Positions 1 to 8,150 of a stretch of DNA of 58,641 bases are shown here, one piece after another. This DNA comes from Archaeoglobi archaeon JdFR-42 (lineage in GTDB: Archaea; Halobacteriota; Archaeoglobi; Archaeoglobales; JdFR-42). Numbering within the stretch: position 1 is the stretch's first letter; the number at the start of each line of letters is the position of its first letter. A program made the translations under genes and the position numbers. The stretch is from contig MTND01000029.1 of NCBI GenBank assembly GCA_002010305.1, positions 1 through 58,641 on the forward strand, read 5' to 3'. The notes below the pieces were generated by a model that saw only the letters and a list, made by a program, of their open reading frames with translations, did no database searches and had not been told where the DNA came from.

Positions 1-71
1 ACTTCAAAGCCGAATCAGCAGGAGCCGAATACGTCAGCTATGACTTCGTCTTCGTGGTGGATGCCTTCTAA
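1..71 (+). CDS. C-terminal tail of an unknown protein (partial)
   Basis: An open frame enters from the left edge in frame 3 and ends at TAA 69-71. The visible 22 residues are FKAESAGAEY followed by VSYDFVFVVDAF. The tail is hydrophobic and aromatic and contains no Cys, so no function can be read from it. A T-rich tract follows directly, which supports a real gene end. It could be the tail of a secreted beta-rich protein, but that is only a guess. Confidence 0.5.
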   Translation, partial: FKAESAGAEYVSYDFVFVVDAF

Positions 72-82
72 ATGGTAAATTC

Positions 83-103
83 CCTTTTTTCTTTTTTTAT
101 TTT
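83..103 (+). terminator. T-rich terminator
   Basis: Runs of six and seven T separated by single C or A bases lie 12 bases after the stop codon of the partial gene. Archaeal RNA polymerase stops at T-tracts without needing a hairpin. No stem is visible. Confidence 0.45.
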
Positions 104-190
104 CAGCAGCTCCTCGTGATGTTCAGTCATTGCTGGTTTAGAAGATGGAAACATCAAAAACTTCAAAAACATGAATGATAGTTGTGTTTA

Positions 191-880
191 TCAGATATAT
201 CCCCTTTGAACAAACTCTAAAGGCACTTTTCTGTCATGGATGGCTGTTGCAACAAGGGCTCCGTCAATCCCCATCTCTTTTAGATGCATGAGTTCATCGA
301 GGGATGTAATCCCACCTCCAACAAAAACTCTATGTCTGGACGTAGTATAAACCTCCTCCACAAGAGGGGTACTCACTCCAGACTCTGTCCCCACCAGATC
401 AAGAAGGAGTAGGATGACTCCCTTAAGCTGAAACTCGTTAAAGTATACAATAGCCTCTCTGATATTCATGTTCAATCCTTTTGATATCACATCTCCTCTC
501 CTCACATCTATGCTCACAAATACCTCTCTATCGATGGAAGGAAGGGTGGCCTCATCCATGGTTTCTGTGCCTATGACAAAATCACATGAAAAATTTATGT
601 CATTCATATCCTCAGCCCTGTTTATTCCGATGTCAAGAATAAGGTTTGTCCGTCTGGCGATTTTTTGTATTTCCCCTAGATTTCCTCTTTTTCCTTCTAT
701 CTTATCAAGATCGGCTATGTAGGTATTCAGAGGTTTTACAGTCTCAAAAACTTCCAAAAGGCTGGAGGATTTGCATATCTGGCTGAATTTGTGTATAGGC
801 TGGTATTTTTCTCGCTCTCCTTTTACAGCATGGACAACCATTCCATCCCGGACATCCATAACAAAATACAGGTGAAACAT
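191..880 (-). CDS. HisA/HisF-family TIM-barrel protein (archaeal hisAF-related type)
   Basis: This 229-residue protein has the HisA/HisF (beta/alpha)8 barrel pattern: an Asp-containing first strand (VMDVRDGMVVHAVKG), a mid-barrel YIADLDKIEG strand, a second catalytic-type Asp in VSIDVRRGDV, and the C-terminal phosphate-binding VFVGGGITSLDEL plus GALVATAIH. It is shorter and more divergent than true HisA or HisF. It resembles the methanogen and Archaeoglobus hisA/hisF-related family, whose substrate is not established and which has been linked by context to pterin or cofactor synthesis. It stands alone: its neighbour on the same strand ends 71 bases upstream. An alternative start is Met8. Fold assignment is firm; function is unknown. 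Confidence 0.8.
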   Translation of the reverse strand: MFHLYFVMDVRDGMVVHAVKGEREKYQPIHKFSQICKSSSLLEVFETVKPLNTYIADLDKIEGKRGNLGEIQKIARRTNLILDIGINRAEDMNDINFSCDFVIGTETMDEATLPSIDREVFVSIDVRRGDVISKGLNMNIREAIVYFNEFQLKGVILLLLDLVGTESGVSTPLVEEVYTTSRHRVFVGGGITSLDELMHLKEMGIDGALVATAIHDRKVPLEFVQRGYI

Positions 881-951
881 CCTATCAACCTGAGTTTTGA
901 GATTACATATATCTTACCACTGTATTCTAGGGACTGATAATGTATTAACTA

Positions 952-1650
952 TCAAAAGAATTTACTTCTGAGAGAGACACCCTTAACCTCACACGCTATG
1001 CGATGGATGCATAGCTTGCATTTCTCTTTATTTGGTGTTTTATCAGGGAGGAAGTCATCCAGAATTCGTCTCACTCTCTCTGATATGCGTATCCCCAGAC
1101 GTCTATCATGAATGGTTACCTGATGCTCTCGTATTTCTCCAGTGTTCCAGTAGTACACAAGACCTGTATCATCCACATCGGATCCAGAATCTCGTAAAAT
1201 AAGTACCGCCAGAGCCAGTTTTATTTTATCGGCAGTCCATACACCATGTTTAGGCGGTCTTTTTCTTAGAAAAAGGCACCGGAGAACATCACCATCTTTT
1301 ACCAGTTCATCAAGAATTCCGGCCACTCCTATTTTAGTTGAAGTGATCAGGAGATCATGTTCCAGTGATAGGGTCATATTCAAGCGTTCACATTGCTCCA
1401 TTAAAGGTAGAATTTTACGGAGCGTGACTAATTTCATTCTGATCGTATCCAATTCGGTATCGTAAATCATCGATACATGGTTTTCAACTGCATCAAATAG
1501 GTCCTCACCTTTTAATCCGTTCCTCCATTGGTGGTAGATCTCTCTTGCCACCATACTTTCAATCTCTACATGTTTCCCAAGACTCATATCGAAATACAGT
1601 TTTCTGGGACAGAACAGATACGTTTCGATATCACTGAACCTAACTTTCAC
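952..1650 (-). CDS. Cas4-like PD-(D/E)XK family protein, probably inactive
   Basis: This 232-residue protein has the architecture of Cas4/RecB-type iron-sulfur nucleases. An N-terminal Cys sits in YLFCPRKLYF, and a C-terminal three-Cys group (CKLCIHRIAC) completes the usual four-Cys cluster site. The central GxxD-type motif is present (VAGILDELV). The following E-x-K strand, however, reads CLFLRKRPPK, with Leu where the catalytic Glu is expected, and the QxxxY-type helix reads KLALA. The nuclease centre therefore looks degraded while the cluster is kept. No CRISPR array or other cas gene is in the window, so a CRISPR role is not supported. It is divergently transcribed from the next gene. Confidence 0.7.
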   Translation of the reverse strand: MKVRFSDIETYLFCPRKLYFDMSLGKHVEIESMVAREIYHQWRNGLKGEDLFDAVENHVSMIYDTELDTIRMKLVTLRKILPLMEQCERLNMTLSLEHDLLITSTKIGVAGILDELVKDGDVLRCLFLRKRPPKHGVWTADKIKLALAVLILRDSGSDVDDTGLVYYWNTGEIREHQVTIHDRRLGIRISERVRRILDDFLPDKTPNKEKCKLCIHRIACEVKGVSLRSKFF

Positions 1651-1695
1651 ACATTCCGGAAAATTTTAATGATATATTAATGCTTCCAGATTCTA

Positions 1696-2232
1696 ATGAA
1701 AGAGATCGCTATTGTTATTTCATCTTTCTTGGCTTTTCAGGCCATTCTGGTCTTTCCAGCCGAGGCTGGAGAGCTCCAGGTGGATGCATATTTCAATGGT
1801 AAGCCGGCAACAGTGGATTGGGTTGAAATGATGGAAGGAGAAAACTTCAATATCAGAATTAGTATCAAAGTAAGCTCGCCTGAAGTTGTAGATGTTTTAC
1901 TATATTCTCCTGGTTTTCCCCCTGACGAGCCTCAACCCTTCAGGGTGGTTAAAGGGCCGTCTGGATTTAATCAATTTATGGTGATATCGATGGAAGACAG
2001 CAAAGAACTCACCTGGGTTTTGGAACCTACCGGGGTATGGGTTAATGGAGTGGCTCCAATCAATCTTGTTGTCATATCTGAAAAAGAGGAAAAATACAGG
2101 GAGCATTTCACCATTGCGAAGGTTTACATCAAAAAAGGCTCAGACTTTACAAAATATCCCGTCGTACTTCTTTCTGCTGTGGGAATTGCTGGTTTAATCA
2201 CCCTCCTTCTATGGAAAAAAGATGTTAGGTAA
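1696..2232 (+). CDS. Sarcinarray-like secreted, membrane-anchored protein
   Basis: This 178-residue protein has an N-terminal signal peptide (about residues 1-24, ending PAEAG), a beta-rich outer domain and one C-terminal membrane helix (about 156-172, VVLLSAVGIAGLITLLL) followed by a short basic tail. The pattern NGKPATVD, VVKGPSG, LEPTGVWVNGVAPINL and FTIAKVYI resembles the sarcinarray family described from Methanosarcina, where such proteins occur in tandem sets. Here there is a single copy. The family's function is not known. An AT-rich promoter region (GATATATTAAT, about 1670-1680) lies just before the start. Confidence 0.6.
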   Translation: MKEIAIVISSFLAFQAILVFPAEAGELQVDAYFNGKPATVDWVEMMEGENFNIRISIKVSSPEVVDVLLYSPGFPPDEPQPFRVVKGPSGFNQFMVISMEDSKELTWVLEPTGVWVNGVAPINLVVISEKEEKYREHFTIAKVYIKKGSDFTKYPVVLLSAVGIAGLITLLLWKKDVR

Positions 2233-2236
2233 TTCG

Positions 2237-2248
2237 ATATATTTAAAT
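2237..2248 (+). promoter_or_regulatory. TATA box of the methyltransferase gene
   Basis: ATATATTTAAAT fits the archaeal TATA element. Transcription should begin about 25 bases downstream, near 2269. This places the upstream in-frame ATG at 2258 ahead of the transcript start and favours the ATG at 2279. Confidence 0.55.
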
Positions 2249-2278
2249 AGCATCTGAATGGGATGGGGATGGATAGAT

Positions 2279-2890
2279 ATGGGATATCTGGAGGATAAAA
2301 AACGGGCGAGAACCTTTTACAGGTACTTTTCGAAGATCTATGATTATATTAATCCAATTTTTTATTCAAAAGAAATGCGGGATAAAGTAGTGGAAATGGG
2401 CCGTCTTACCCGAGATATGAGGGTGGTAGAAGTTGGTTGTGGTACCGGTTTCACTTCAGAGGGGATTATCAAGGCTATTGGTATTGAAAATTTAGTCGCC
2501 CTTGACCAGTCTATTCACATGTATAAAAAAGCCAAGGAGAAATTCCATCTTAATTTTGTGTGGGGTGATGCTGAAAATCTACCCTTCAAGGATGATATGT
2601 TCGATGGAGCCATATCTGCTGGTTCCATAGAATACTGGCCGAATCCACAGAAAGGTATAGAGGAAATGTATAGGGTTATAAAACCTGGTTCGTGGGCTGT
2701 GATTATAGGACCAAACAAGCCAAAGAATACATTTTTCAGGTGGATGGCTGAGAGTATAATGCTTTTCCCCACAGTCGAAGAATATGTAACCTGGTATGAA
2801 CAAGCTGGTTTCAAAGATATAGAAGTGGTTGAAATCGGACCAAACAGGCTGTGGAAGCGACTGGCTGTGATTGTAGCGGGGAAAAAATAA
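2279..2890 (+). CDS. Class I SAM-dependent methyltransferase
   Basis: This protein of about 203 residues has the Rossmann methyltransferase signature: motif I VVEVGCGTGF, an acidic second strand LVALDQS, the GDAENLPF motif and the DGAISAGSIEYWPNP motif. The C-terminal WYEQAGFKDIEVVEIGPNR region resembles the MPBQ/MSBQ or UbiE/MenG-like quinone methyltransferases, so a respiratory quinone or methanophenazine ring is a plausible substrate, but this is inference. The start at 2279 is chosen from the TATA position; an in-frame ATG at 2258 would add seven residues (MGWGWID). It is a single-gene unit. Confidence 0.82.
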   Translation: MGYLEDKKRARTFYRYFSKIYDYINPIFYSKEMRDKVVEMGRLTRDMRVVEVGCGTGFTSEGIIKAIGIENLVALDQSIHMYKKAKEKFHLNFVWGDAENLPFKDDMFDGAISAGSIEYWPNPQKGIEEMYRVIKPGSWAVIIGPNKPKNTFFRWMAESIMLFPTVEEYVTWYEQAGFKDIEVVEIGPNRLWKRLAVIVAGKK

Positions 2891-2928
2891 GAAATACAGT
2901 ATGGATGGTTTTATCCGTCTTTTGTCAA

Positions 2929-4029
2929 TTATTTTCTAAAATCATATACGGATTTAATAGGTGTTCCGTCACTGAGGCTAATGGGTTTTGTTACTGAAAG
3001 AGTCTCTCCAAAGGTTGGAACACACATGGATTGCTTTCCGGGCCCTCCAGCTACAATAACCATGATATCTTCTGCTCTTGGGCATATGGGGATCATGGCG
3101 TGATCATCAGTAGAATCAAACCATCTGGGCCATACTCTCATTTTATACATTCCCCTGTCTTTCAGCTTGTATATTGGATTGCGAGCGTGGTTAAATATGT
3201 AGTTTTTCACATCCATTTTGCTGAAACCATCTCTTGCCACAGTCTCTGCGTGTTCTGGACTTAAAATAAGAAGAGGTTCACTCAAGTTGCTATACCATGT
3301 ATTGTTCCCACCGAGCGTGGCCATTGTGTCGGCTGCCGTTGTGAGAATTCCTGCTGCGTCAATGCTACTGTGGTCATTGATATTGTGTGGCCCCTCTCCA
3401 CCAACCACTGTGACTGTACTCACGTCTCTTTCAAATCCTCTTTCCACATGGAGCGGCTCCCATGGGTTTGCTTCCTCGTATTCTGCAATACAGTAGGTAT
3501 ATTTACCGGGATGTCCGTGTGTAGCCTTATCTCCCAGACCAGGCACTGCACCACCAATATTCATGCATATAAGATTTATAGCTCTTCCAATGGTTGCATT
3601 GGCTCTCCATCCTGGTCCAAAGAGGTTGTAACCTGAGTTTATATCCAGTTCCTTTCTGACAGGTCCATTAACTATGATCAGCGGTGAAACGGGATGTGTG
3701 GTCGTCAAGATCCCGTACAGATTGAATTCCTTCTCGACCATGGCCTCCACAGCAGTGATTATCACAGGTAGAAAACCTGGGATACAACCCGCCATAACAG
3801 CGTTAATGGCTATTTTTTCCACTGTAGCCTCTCCGTTCATGGGTGGTATAACCCCCACAATGTCATCTGACTCTCTATCAGTGTATTTCATCATATTTCT
3901 GACCCTTTCAGGAGTAGGTGGGATTATTGGTAATCCATCGATCCATTTTCTTCCATAGAATTCCTTATACACTGCCTCAATGTCGTCAGCAACTTCAATT
4001 ATTTCTGATTTAATAGCTACTTCTCCCAT
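2929..4029 (-). CDS. Conserved protein paired with the UGSC-family protein
   Basis: This 366-residue soluble protein lies four bases downstream of the UGSC-type gene on the same strand, so the two form an operon. It is rich in Gly-Pro-Asn loops (GVIPPMNG, VNGPVRKELDINSG, GGEGPHNINDHSSIDAAG, IVAGGPGKQS) and has conserved-looking Cys at CIPGF, LICMNIG and CPRAED. Pairing of such a protein with UGSC proteins is, to my knowledge, a recurrent arrangement in anaerobes, but the reaction is unknown. The Cys/Asn-rich loops and the redox-type partner suggest a two-subunit oxidoreductase or lyase; this is inference only. Confidence 0.7.
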   Translation of the reverse strand: MGEVAIKSEIIEVADDIEAVYKEFYGRKWIDGLPIIPPTPERVRNMMKYTDRESDDIVGVIPPMNGEATVEKIAINAVMAGCIPGFLPVIITAVEAMVEKEFNLYGILTTTHPVSPLIIVNGPVRKELDINSGYNLFGPGWRANATIGRAINLICMNIGGAVPGLGDKATHGHPGKYTYCIAEYEEANPWEPLHVERGFERDVSTVTVVGGEGPHNINDHSSIDAAGILTTAADTMATLGGNNTWYSNLSEPLLILSPEHAETVARDGFSKMDVKNYIFNHARNPIYKLKDRGMYKMRVWPRWFDSTDDHAMIPICPRAEDIMVIVAGGPGKQSMCVPTFGETLSVTKPISLSDGTPIKSVYDFRK

Positions 4030-4033
4030 GGTA

Positions 4034-4627
4034 TCACCTCAAATACTTCTCTCTGTATTCTCTCTCCAGTTTCTCGGCAGGAGTGGTCAGAACGTATATA
4101 ACTTCGTCAATGGTATGTTCTGCTTTTTTTCTTACCTCCTCTGGAGGTAATCCTCCACTTGGATGAGGAAAACTCGGGATTGGTAGCCCTGGCATTCCTC
4201 TAGCCTGAGCAGCATATTGCCCTAATGGGGCAAATTCACTGGAGCAAATAGTGGCTGTAGGAACACCTTCCTTTTCTAGGGTTATTCCGTCATCGATGGT
4301 CCATGCAGTACAGGATCCACAATCTCCATGTGCTATAACTACAGCATCACATTCCTTTACCAACTCACCAATTAGCTTTTTGTGGGCAGGATTGCTGGCT
4401 GAGTGTTTCCTTCTCCAGATAGAGTCTATTTCATACTGCTTTTCAATGAGTTCTTTAATCCTTCTCAGGAATACGTCTGCGTTTGGTTTGGTATTGTCCA
4501 GAAAGCCAATGGTTCTATTCTGGAGTGTGTTTAGCCTCTTTGCTATTCTATACTCTCTGCCTGATCTCACCTTTCCTACAGGCGTTAGAACTTTCATTCT
4601 CTTCTCTTTTTGTATCGAGACAACCAT
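4034..4627 (-). CDS. UGSC-family protein, cysteine form
   Basis: This 197-residue protein carries the motif G-D-C-G-S-C-T at residues 101-107 (C103, C106). In the UGSC selenoprotein family the first Cys position is selenocysteine; here it is an ordinary TGT Cys codon. Other family marks are GFLDNTKPNAD near residue 41, LVKECDAVVIAHGD, GVPTATICSSEF and the FPHPSGGL stretch. The family is thought to be redox active, with no established substrate. An AGGTGT ribosome site precedes the ATG at 4627; a second Met at residue 11 (MKVLTPVGKV) is a possible alternative start. First gene of the two-gene operon. Confidence 0.78.
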   Translation of the reverse strand: MVVSIQKEKRMKVLTPVGKVRSGREYRIAKRLNTLQNRTIGFLDNTKPNADVFLRRIKELIEKQYEIDSIWRRKHSASNPAHKKLIGELVKECDAVVIAHGDCGSCTAWTIDDGITLEKEGVPTATICSSEFAPLGQYAAQARGMPGLPIPSFPHPSGGLPPEEVRKKAEHTIDEVIYVLTTPAEKLEREYREKYLR

Positions 4628-4668
4628 ATATACACACCTTCCAGGTAGTTTTTACATGAAAAAGTCAA

Positions 4669-4698
4669 TATTAACATAAAAATGTTTCTATTAACATA
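4669..4698. repeat. Pair of TATTAACATA direct repeats upstream of the UGSC operon
   Basis: TATTAACATA occurs at 4669-4678 and again at 4689-4698, exactly 20 bases apart, about two helical turns. The pair lies 42-71 bases ahead of the UGSC operon start and just beyond the 3' end of the neighbouring HTH regulator gene. It could be a binding site for that regulator. No experiment or known site supports this. Confidence 0.4.
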
Positions 4699-4763
4699 CT
4701 GCTAATGAAAGCTATTGACTCAAGTGGTTACTCATAGAAAATAGGAGTAAGTGTCAATATAAG

Positions 4764-5297
4764 TCAGACCAGTTTTTTTACAGCATTTTCAATGGCTTTT
4801 TCCACGCTTCGTCTGGGTCGGATAATGGATACGGGAATTCCTACAATTTTTTCGACAATATTGCTTATAATGGGGGCACATACGAGGGCCATAGCCCCAT
4901 CTTTTTCAGCCATGACTGCTGACACAATAGCTTCTTCTATGGATGTGGCAGGATATTCCCTCACAAGGATCTCTTTTCCCTCCGTCCTTACAATTCTTTC
5001 CTCAATATCCTCAAGGACATGTTTTGCAGCAATGACTGCAATAAAGTCTTTTTCTGGAAGTTTTTCTGCTTTTTTAAGACCCTGTATTATGGCTCTCAGA
5101 GTACTCAGGTTTGGCTCTCTCTCCCCTTTTACAATTTTATATAAGGTACTATATGGAATTCTGCAGAATTCACTGAATTGCAAAAGATTCATTTTCAGTT
5201 CATCGGTTATTATACCACTCAGAGTTTCTGCAAACTTCTTGTTAGATATCATGGCTGCATGAAGTAAGCGGCTGGACAGGTTCATATCCTTCTTCAA
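4764..5297 (-). CDS. HTH (XRE-type) transcriptional regulator with C-terminal sensor-like domain
   Basis: This 177-residue protein has an N-terminal helix-turn-helix (about residues 35-75: LLQFSEFCRIPYSTLYKIVKGEREPNLSTLRAIIQGL) of the Cro/XRE type. A C-terminal alpha/beta domain (about 85-177) has repeated hydrophobic strands (ATSIEEAIVSAVMAEKDGAMALVCAPI). It resembles archaeal predicted regulators of the COG1709 kind. The effector is unknown. It is divergent from the ABC transporter operon and upstream of the UGSC operon, so either could be its target. Confidence 0.78.
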   Translation of the reverse strand: MKKDMNLSSRLLHAAMISNKKFAETLSGIITDELKMNLLQFSEFCRIPYSTLYKIVKGEREPNLSTLRAIIQGLKKAEKLPEKDFIAVIAAKHVLEDIEERIVRTEGKEILVREYPATSIEEAIVSAVMAEKDGAMALVCAPIISNIVEKIVGIPVSIIRPRRSVEKAIENAVKKLV

Positions 5298-5354
5298 GGA
5301 ATAAAAGATATTTAATGTTTTCTAAAAAGGATAGAACTAATCCCGATTGGAGGA

Positions 5355-5364
5355 ATATTTAAAT
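5355..5364 (+). promoter_or_regulatory. TATA box of the ABC transporter operon
   Basis: ATATTTAAAT lies about 29 bases before the ATG at 5388, which predicts a nearly leaderless transcript for the binding-protein gene. Confidence 0.5.
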
Positions 5365-5387
5365 TCTGAGAGATATGATATATCTAC

Positions 5388-6443
5388 ATGGGGTGGAAAT
5401 TAATAGTCTTGTTGTTTGTGACCATTCTGGGAGCTCTCTTTGTAGGGGGATGCACTGAAAGGGGAGATGAAGACTCTCTCTATGTAATTAAAATGTCTCC
5501 AGCCAATATGATAGAACAGTTGAAGCTTGGAGAGATCGATGGATTCATAGCTTGGGAACCCTATAATGCTGAAGCGGTTGAAGGTGGATATGGGAAGTAT
5601 CTGATACATTCCAGGGATATATGGCCGGATCACCCTTGTTGTATCCTGGCCTATCGAGAAGGAGCAAATCTGGACGAGAATACCTTAAAAGCACTGGTGT
5701 GGGCTCACATCAAGGCTACTCAGTTCATTCAAAATCCAGCCAACCATGAGAAAGTTGTAAAGTATGCAGTGGAGTTTACAGGGAAAGAAGAAGCTGTGGT
5801 TAGAGAAGCATTGAAGGATATTGATTTTGTATTTTATCCTGAATCAGAGGAATTCAGAAATTATTATAAGAAACTTGCAGATGCAGGGATTTTGAATAAA
5901 GACCTTCAAGATCTGGGATACAAATCAGAAGATGAGTTTTTCAGTGACTTTCTGATGGAAGAATATTATAACGAAGTAATGAAAAAACTGAAGGAAGATC
6001 CATCATGGAAACCCGGCCCGGTTAGTGAAACAGTTAGAATCGGATTTTTGACAGCAGATCTACATGAGCTCGCCATCTATATTGCTCAGAAGGAAGGATA
6101 TTACGAAGATGTTGGTCTCGTACTAGGGAAAAACCTAATAATAAAGCAATATGCCAATGGGGTATACGCCATGGAAGGATTTAAAGCAGAGGAGATTGAC
6201 GTATCTTATCTGGGTGGGGCTCCAGCAACCCTTAAGCGGATAAACGATAACATTCAGATTCATGTGATTGGTGGTGCAAATAACGTTGGTTCTTCGGTAG
6301 TAGTGGCCAGAGACTCAGGCATTAACAGTATTGAGGATTTAAAGGGAAAGACCATCGCCATACCTGGTTTTGGTACAGTTCAGGATTTCCTACTTAGAAT
6401 GGTGGCTGAAAAAGCAAATCTTAAAATAGTCGTCAAGGAATAA
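5388..6443 (+). CDS. ABC transporter substrate-binding lipoprotein, apparently circularly permuted
   Basis: This 351-residue protein starts with a lipoprotein signal (residues 1-22, LFVGGC with C22 as the lipidated Cys). The rest resembles NrtA/SsuA/TauA-type (COG0715) binding proteins, but with the halves in reversed order. Residues about 33-205 (MSPANMIEQLKLGEIDGFIAW, DIWPDHPCCILA, THIKATEYIN-like WAHIKATQFI) match the part that normally comes second. Residues about 216-351 (VRIGFLTADLHELAIYIAQK, ANGVYAMEGF, IDVSYLGGAPATLKRI, DLKGKTIAIPGFGTVQ) match the part that normally comes first. The protein ends at LKIVVKE, just where the usual fold would run on into the VIKMSPANM strand. It is followed by permease and ATPase genes. 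The substrate is unknown (nitrate, sulfonate, thiamine-precursor or similar anions are typical). Confidence 0.82.
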   Translation: MGWKLIVLLFVTILGALFVGGCTERGDEDSLYVIKMSPANMIEQLKLGEIDGFIAWEPYNAEAVEGGYGKYLIHSRDIWPDHPCCILAYREGANLDENTLKALVWAHIKATQFIQNPANHEKVVKYAVEFTGKEEAVVREALKDIDFVFYPESEEFRNYYKKLADAGILNKDLQDLGYKSEDEFFSDFLMEEYYNEVMKKLKEDPSWKPGPVSETVRIGFLTADLHELAIYIAQKEGYYEDVGLVLGKNLIIKQYANGVYAMEGFKAEEIDVSYLGGAPATLKRINDNIQIHVIGGANNVGSSVVVARDSGINSIEDLKGKTIAIPGFGTVQDFLLRMVAEKANLKIVVKE

Positions 6444-6452
6444 AATAGATAG

Positions 6453-7220
6453 ATGAAAAGCGCGGGTATTCGTCTACTCTCCCTCTTTATTTTTTTCGGG
6501 GGATGGTACGGAATTGCGCTATCAGGTTTAGTTAATCTTCCCACACCCTTTGAGACCTTTCGTACCCTCATAATTCTTTTATTCACTCCAGAAAATGTTC
6601 TGGGCAGAACATTAGTAGAGCACGCTCTAGCCAGCCTTATTAGAGTTCTTAAAGGTTGTTTAATTGCCTTTTCAATGTCAATCCCCCTTGGCATAATTAT
6701 GGGGTGGTTTAGATGGTTTGGTGTATTTGCGTCTACCATGGTGGAAATGTTAAGGCCCATACCACCCCTTGCATGGATACCTCTTGCTTATCTTTTATTT
6801 GCTACATTTGATAATCCTGTCCAGATCGCTCAGATTTTTATTGTGTTTGTTGGAGCATTTTTTCCTGCATTGATAAATACAGTTGATGGAGCAAAAGCAA
6901 CTCCAAAAACACTGATTGAGATGGCTCAAGTATTTGGTGCCAGGGAATCCCAGGTTCTGAGGAAGGTTGTGTTACCTTACACCGTTCCCAATATCATTAC
7001 AGGTATACGAGTAGGTTTGGGAGTAGGGTGGATGACGATTGTTGCGGCTGAAATGGTGGGCGGTTCAGGAACAGGTCTCGGATATTTTATAATCATCATG
7101 TATGAAGTCGGAGGTAGGGTGCCTGAGATCATTTCAGGAATGATCATGATCGGATTGATTGGTTATGGGATGAATGAACTGCTTATGGAGGTCGAGAAGA
7201 GGATGTTAGCATGGCGTTAG
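6453..7220 (+). CDS. ABC transporter permease (NitT/TauT type)
   Basis: This 255-residue membrane protein has an N-terminal hydrophobic helix, several further helices and the cytoplasmic coupling loop of the BPD permease family (EMAQVFGARESQVLRKVVLPYTVPNIITGIRVGLGVGWMTIVAAEM, about residues 164-210). It would form the channel of the uptake system encoded here. It starts ten bases after the binding-protein gene and overlaps the ATPase gene by ten bases, so the three are one operon. Confidence 0.9.
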   Translation: MKSAGIRLLSLFIFFGGWYGIALSGLVNLPTPFETFRTLIILLFTPENVLGRTLVEHALASLIRVLKGCLIAFSMSIPLGIIMGWFRWFGVFASTMVEMLRPIPPLAWIPLAYLLFATFDNPVQIAQIFIVFVGAFFPALINTVDGAKATPKTLIEMAQVFGARESQVLRKVVLPYTVPNIITGIRVGLGVGWMTIVAAEMVGGSGTGLGYFIIIMYEVGGRVPEIISGMIMIGLIGYGMNELLMEVEKRMLAWR

Positions 7221-7933
7221 AGATCAGAGAGATATCAAAGAGTTTTAACGATCTTCCTGTTCTGGATGCAGTTTCCTTTACAGTGGATGAAGGAGAGTTT
7301 GTTTGTGTTGTTGGACCCAGTGGGTGTGGAAAAACAACGTTGCTCAGAATTATCGGGGGCTTGGAACCACCTACGAAGGGGCATATAACAATGGATGGTG
7401 AACCATTAAAGAAAAAAGACATAGGTTTCGTCTTTCAGGAATATGCTCTTCTCCCATGGAGAACTGTGATTGAGAATATTGAGTTTGGTCTTGAGTTGCG
7501 GGGTATTGACAAAACAGAAAGAAAAAGAAGAGCCATGGAGTTGATTGAGCTTGTTGGACTGGAAGGATTCGAGCGAAGTTTTCCCAAAGAGCTATCAGGT
7601 GGGATGAAGCAAAGGGTGGGGATCGCCCGGGCTCTAGCTGTTAATCCAAAAATTCTGTTGATGGATGAGCCTTTTGCCAGCCTTGATGCCCAGACGAGGA
7701 ATAAAATGCAAGAAGAGGTTCTCAGAGTATGGGAAAAAACAAGAAAGACTGTAATATTTGTAACCCATAGCGTTGATGAAGCAGTTTTTCTGGCCGATAA
7801 AGTAGTAGTTCTGTCACGTAGACCAGCCAAGATCTGTAAAGAAATTATTGTGGAAGCTGAAAGACCGAGAGATAGGCTTAACAGAAATCTGATAGAGAAA
7901 AGAAAAGAGATTCTGGATTTGTTATCTCGTTGA
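7211..7933 (+). CDS. ABC transporter ATP-binding protein (NitT/TauT type)
   Basis: This 240-residue ATPase has Walker A GPSGCGKTT (about residues 35-43), Q-loop VFQEYALLPW, signature LSGGMKQR, Walker B ILLMDEPFASLD and the switch His in VTHSVDEA. It resembles SsuB/TauB/NrtD. It energises the permease encoded immediately upstream, with a ten-base overlap. The start ATG at 7211 lies inside the permease end (GTTAGCATGGCG), giving translational coupling. Confidence 0.93.
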   Translation: MALEIREISKSFNDLPVLDAVSFTVDEGEFVCVVGPSGCGKTTLLRIIGGLEPPTKGHITMDGEPLKKKDIGFVFQEYALLPWRTVIENIEFGLELRGIDKTERKRRAMELIELVGLEGFERSFPKELSGGMKQRVGIARALAVNPKILLMDEPFASLDAQTRNKMQEEVLRVWEKTRKTVIFVTHSVDEAVFLADKVVVLSRRPAKICKEIIVEAERPRDRLNRNLIEKRKEILDLLSR

Positions 7934-8066
7934 AAGTAAGTGGATCAGTTGTGTTTGTGATTTCCATTTATCTATGTCTATTGATTCTTGTACCTGTTCG
8001 GTTTTTAATTAAATTTTTAATTAATATTAATGTGTTTTTACAGATTTTGTAAAAACCGATAAACCC

Positions 8067-8075
8067 TTTTATAAA
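8067..8075 (+). promoter_or_regulatory. TATA box of the thioredoxin operon
   Basis: CTTTTATAA lies in an AT-rich stretch. Transcription would begin near 8097, ruling against the upstream GTG start at 8094 and leaving an untranslated leader of about 50 bases before ATG 8151. Confidence 0.45.
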
Positions 8076-8150
8076 GGAACAGGCATAGATGGTGTGTGTA
8101 AGGCCACATCTTACAATCTGTCGGCTCACACTGACGATATGGTGAAGAAA

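Noticed and set aside
952-1650. CRISPR-linked Cas4
   Set aside because: No repeat-spacer array or other cas gene is present, and the nuclease motif is degraded.
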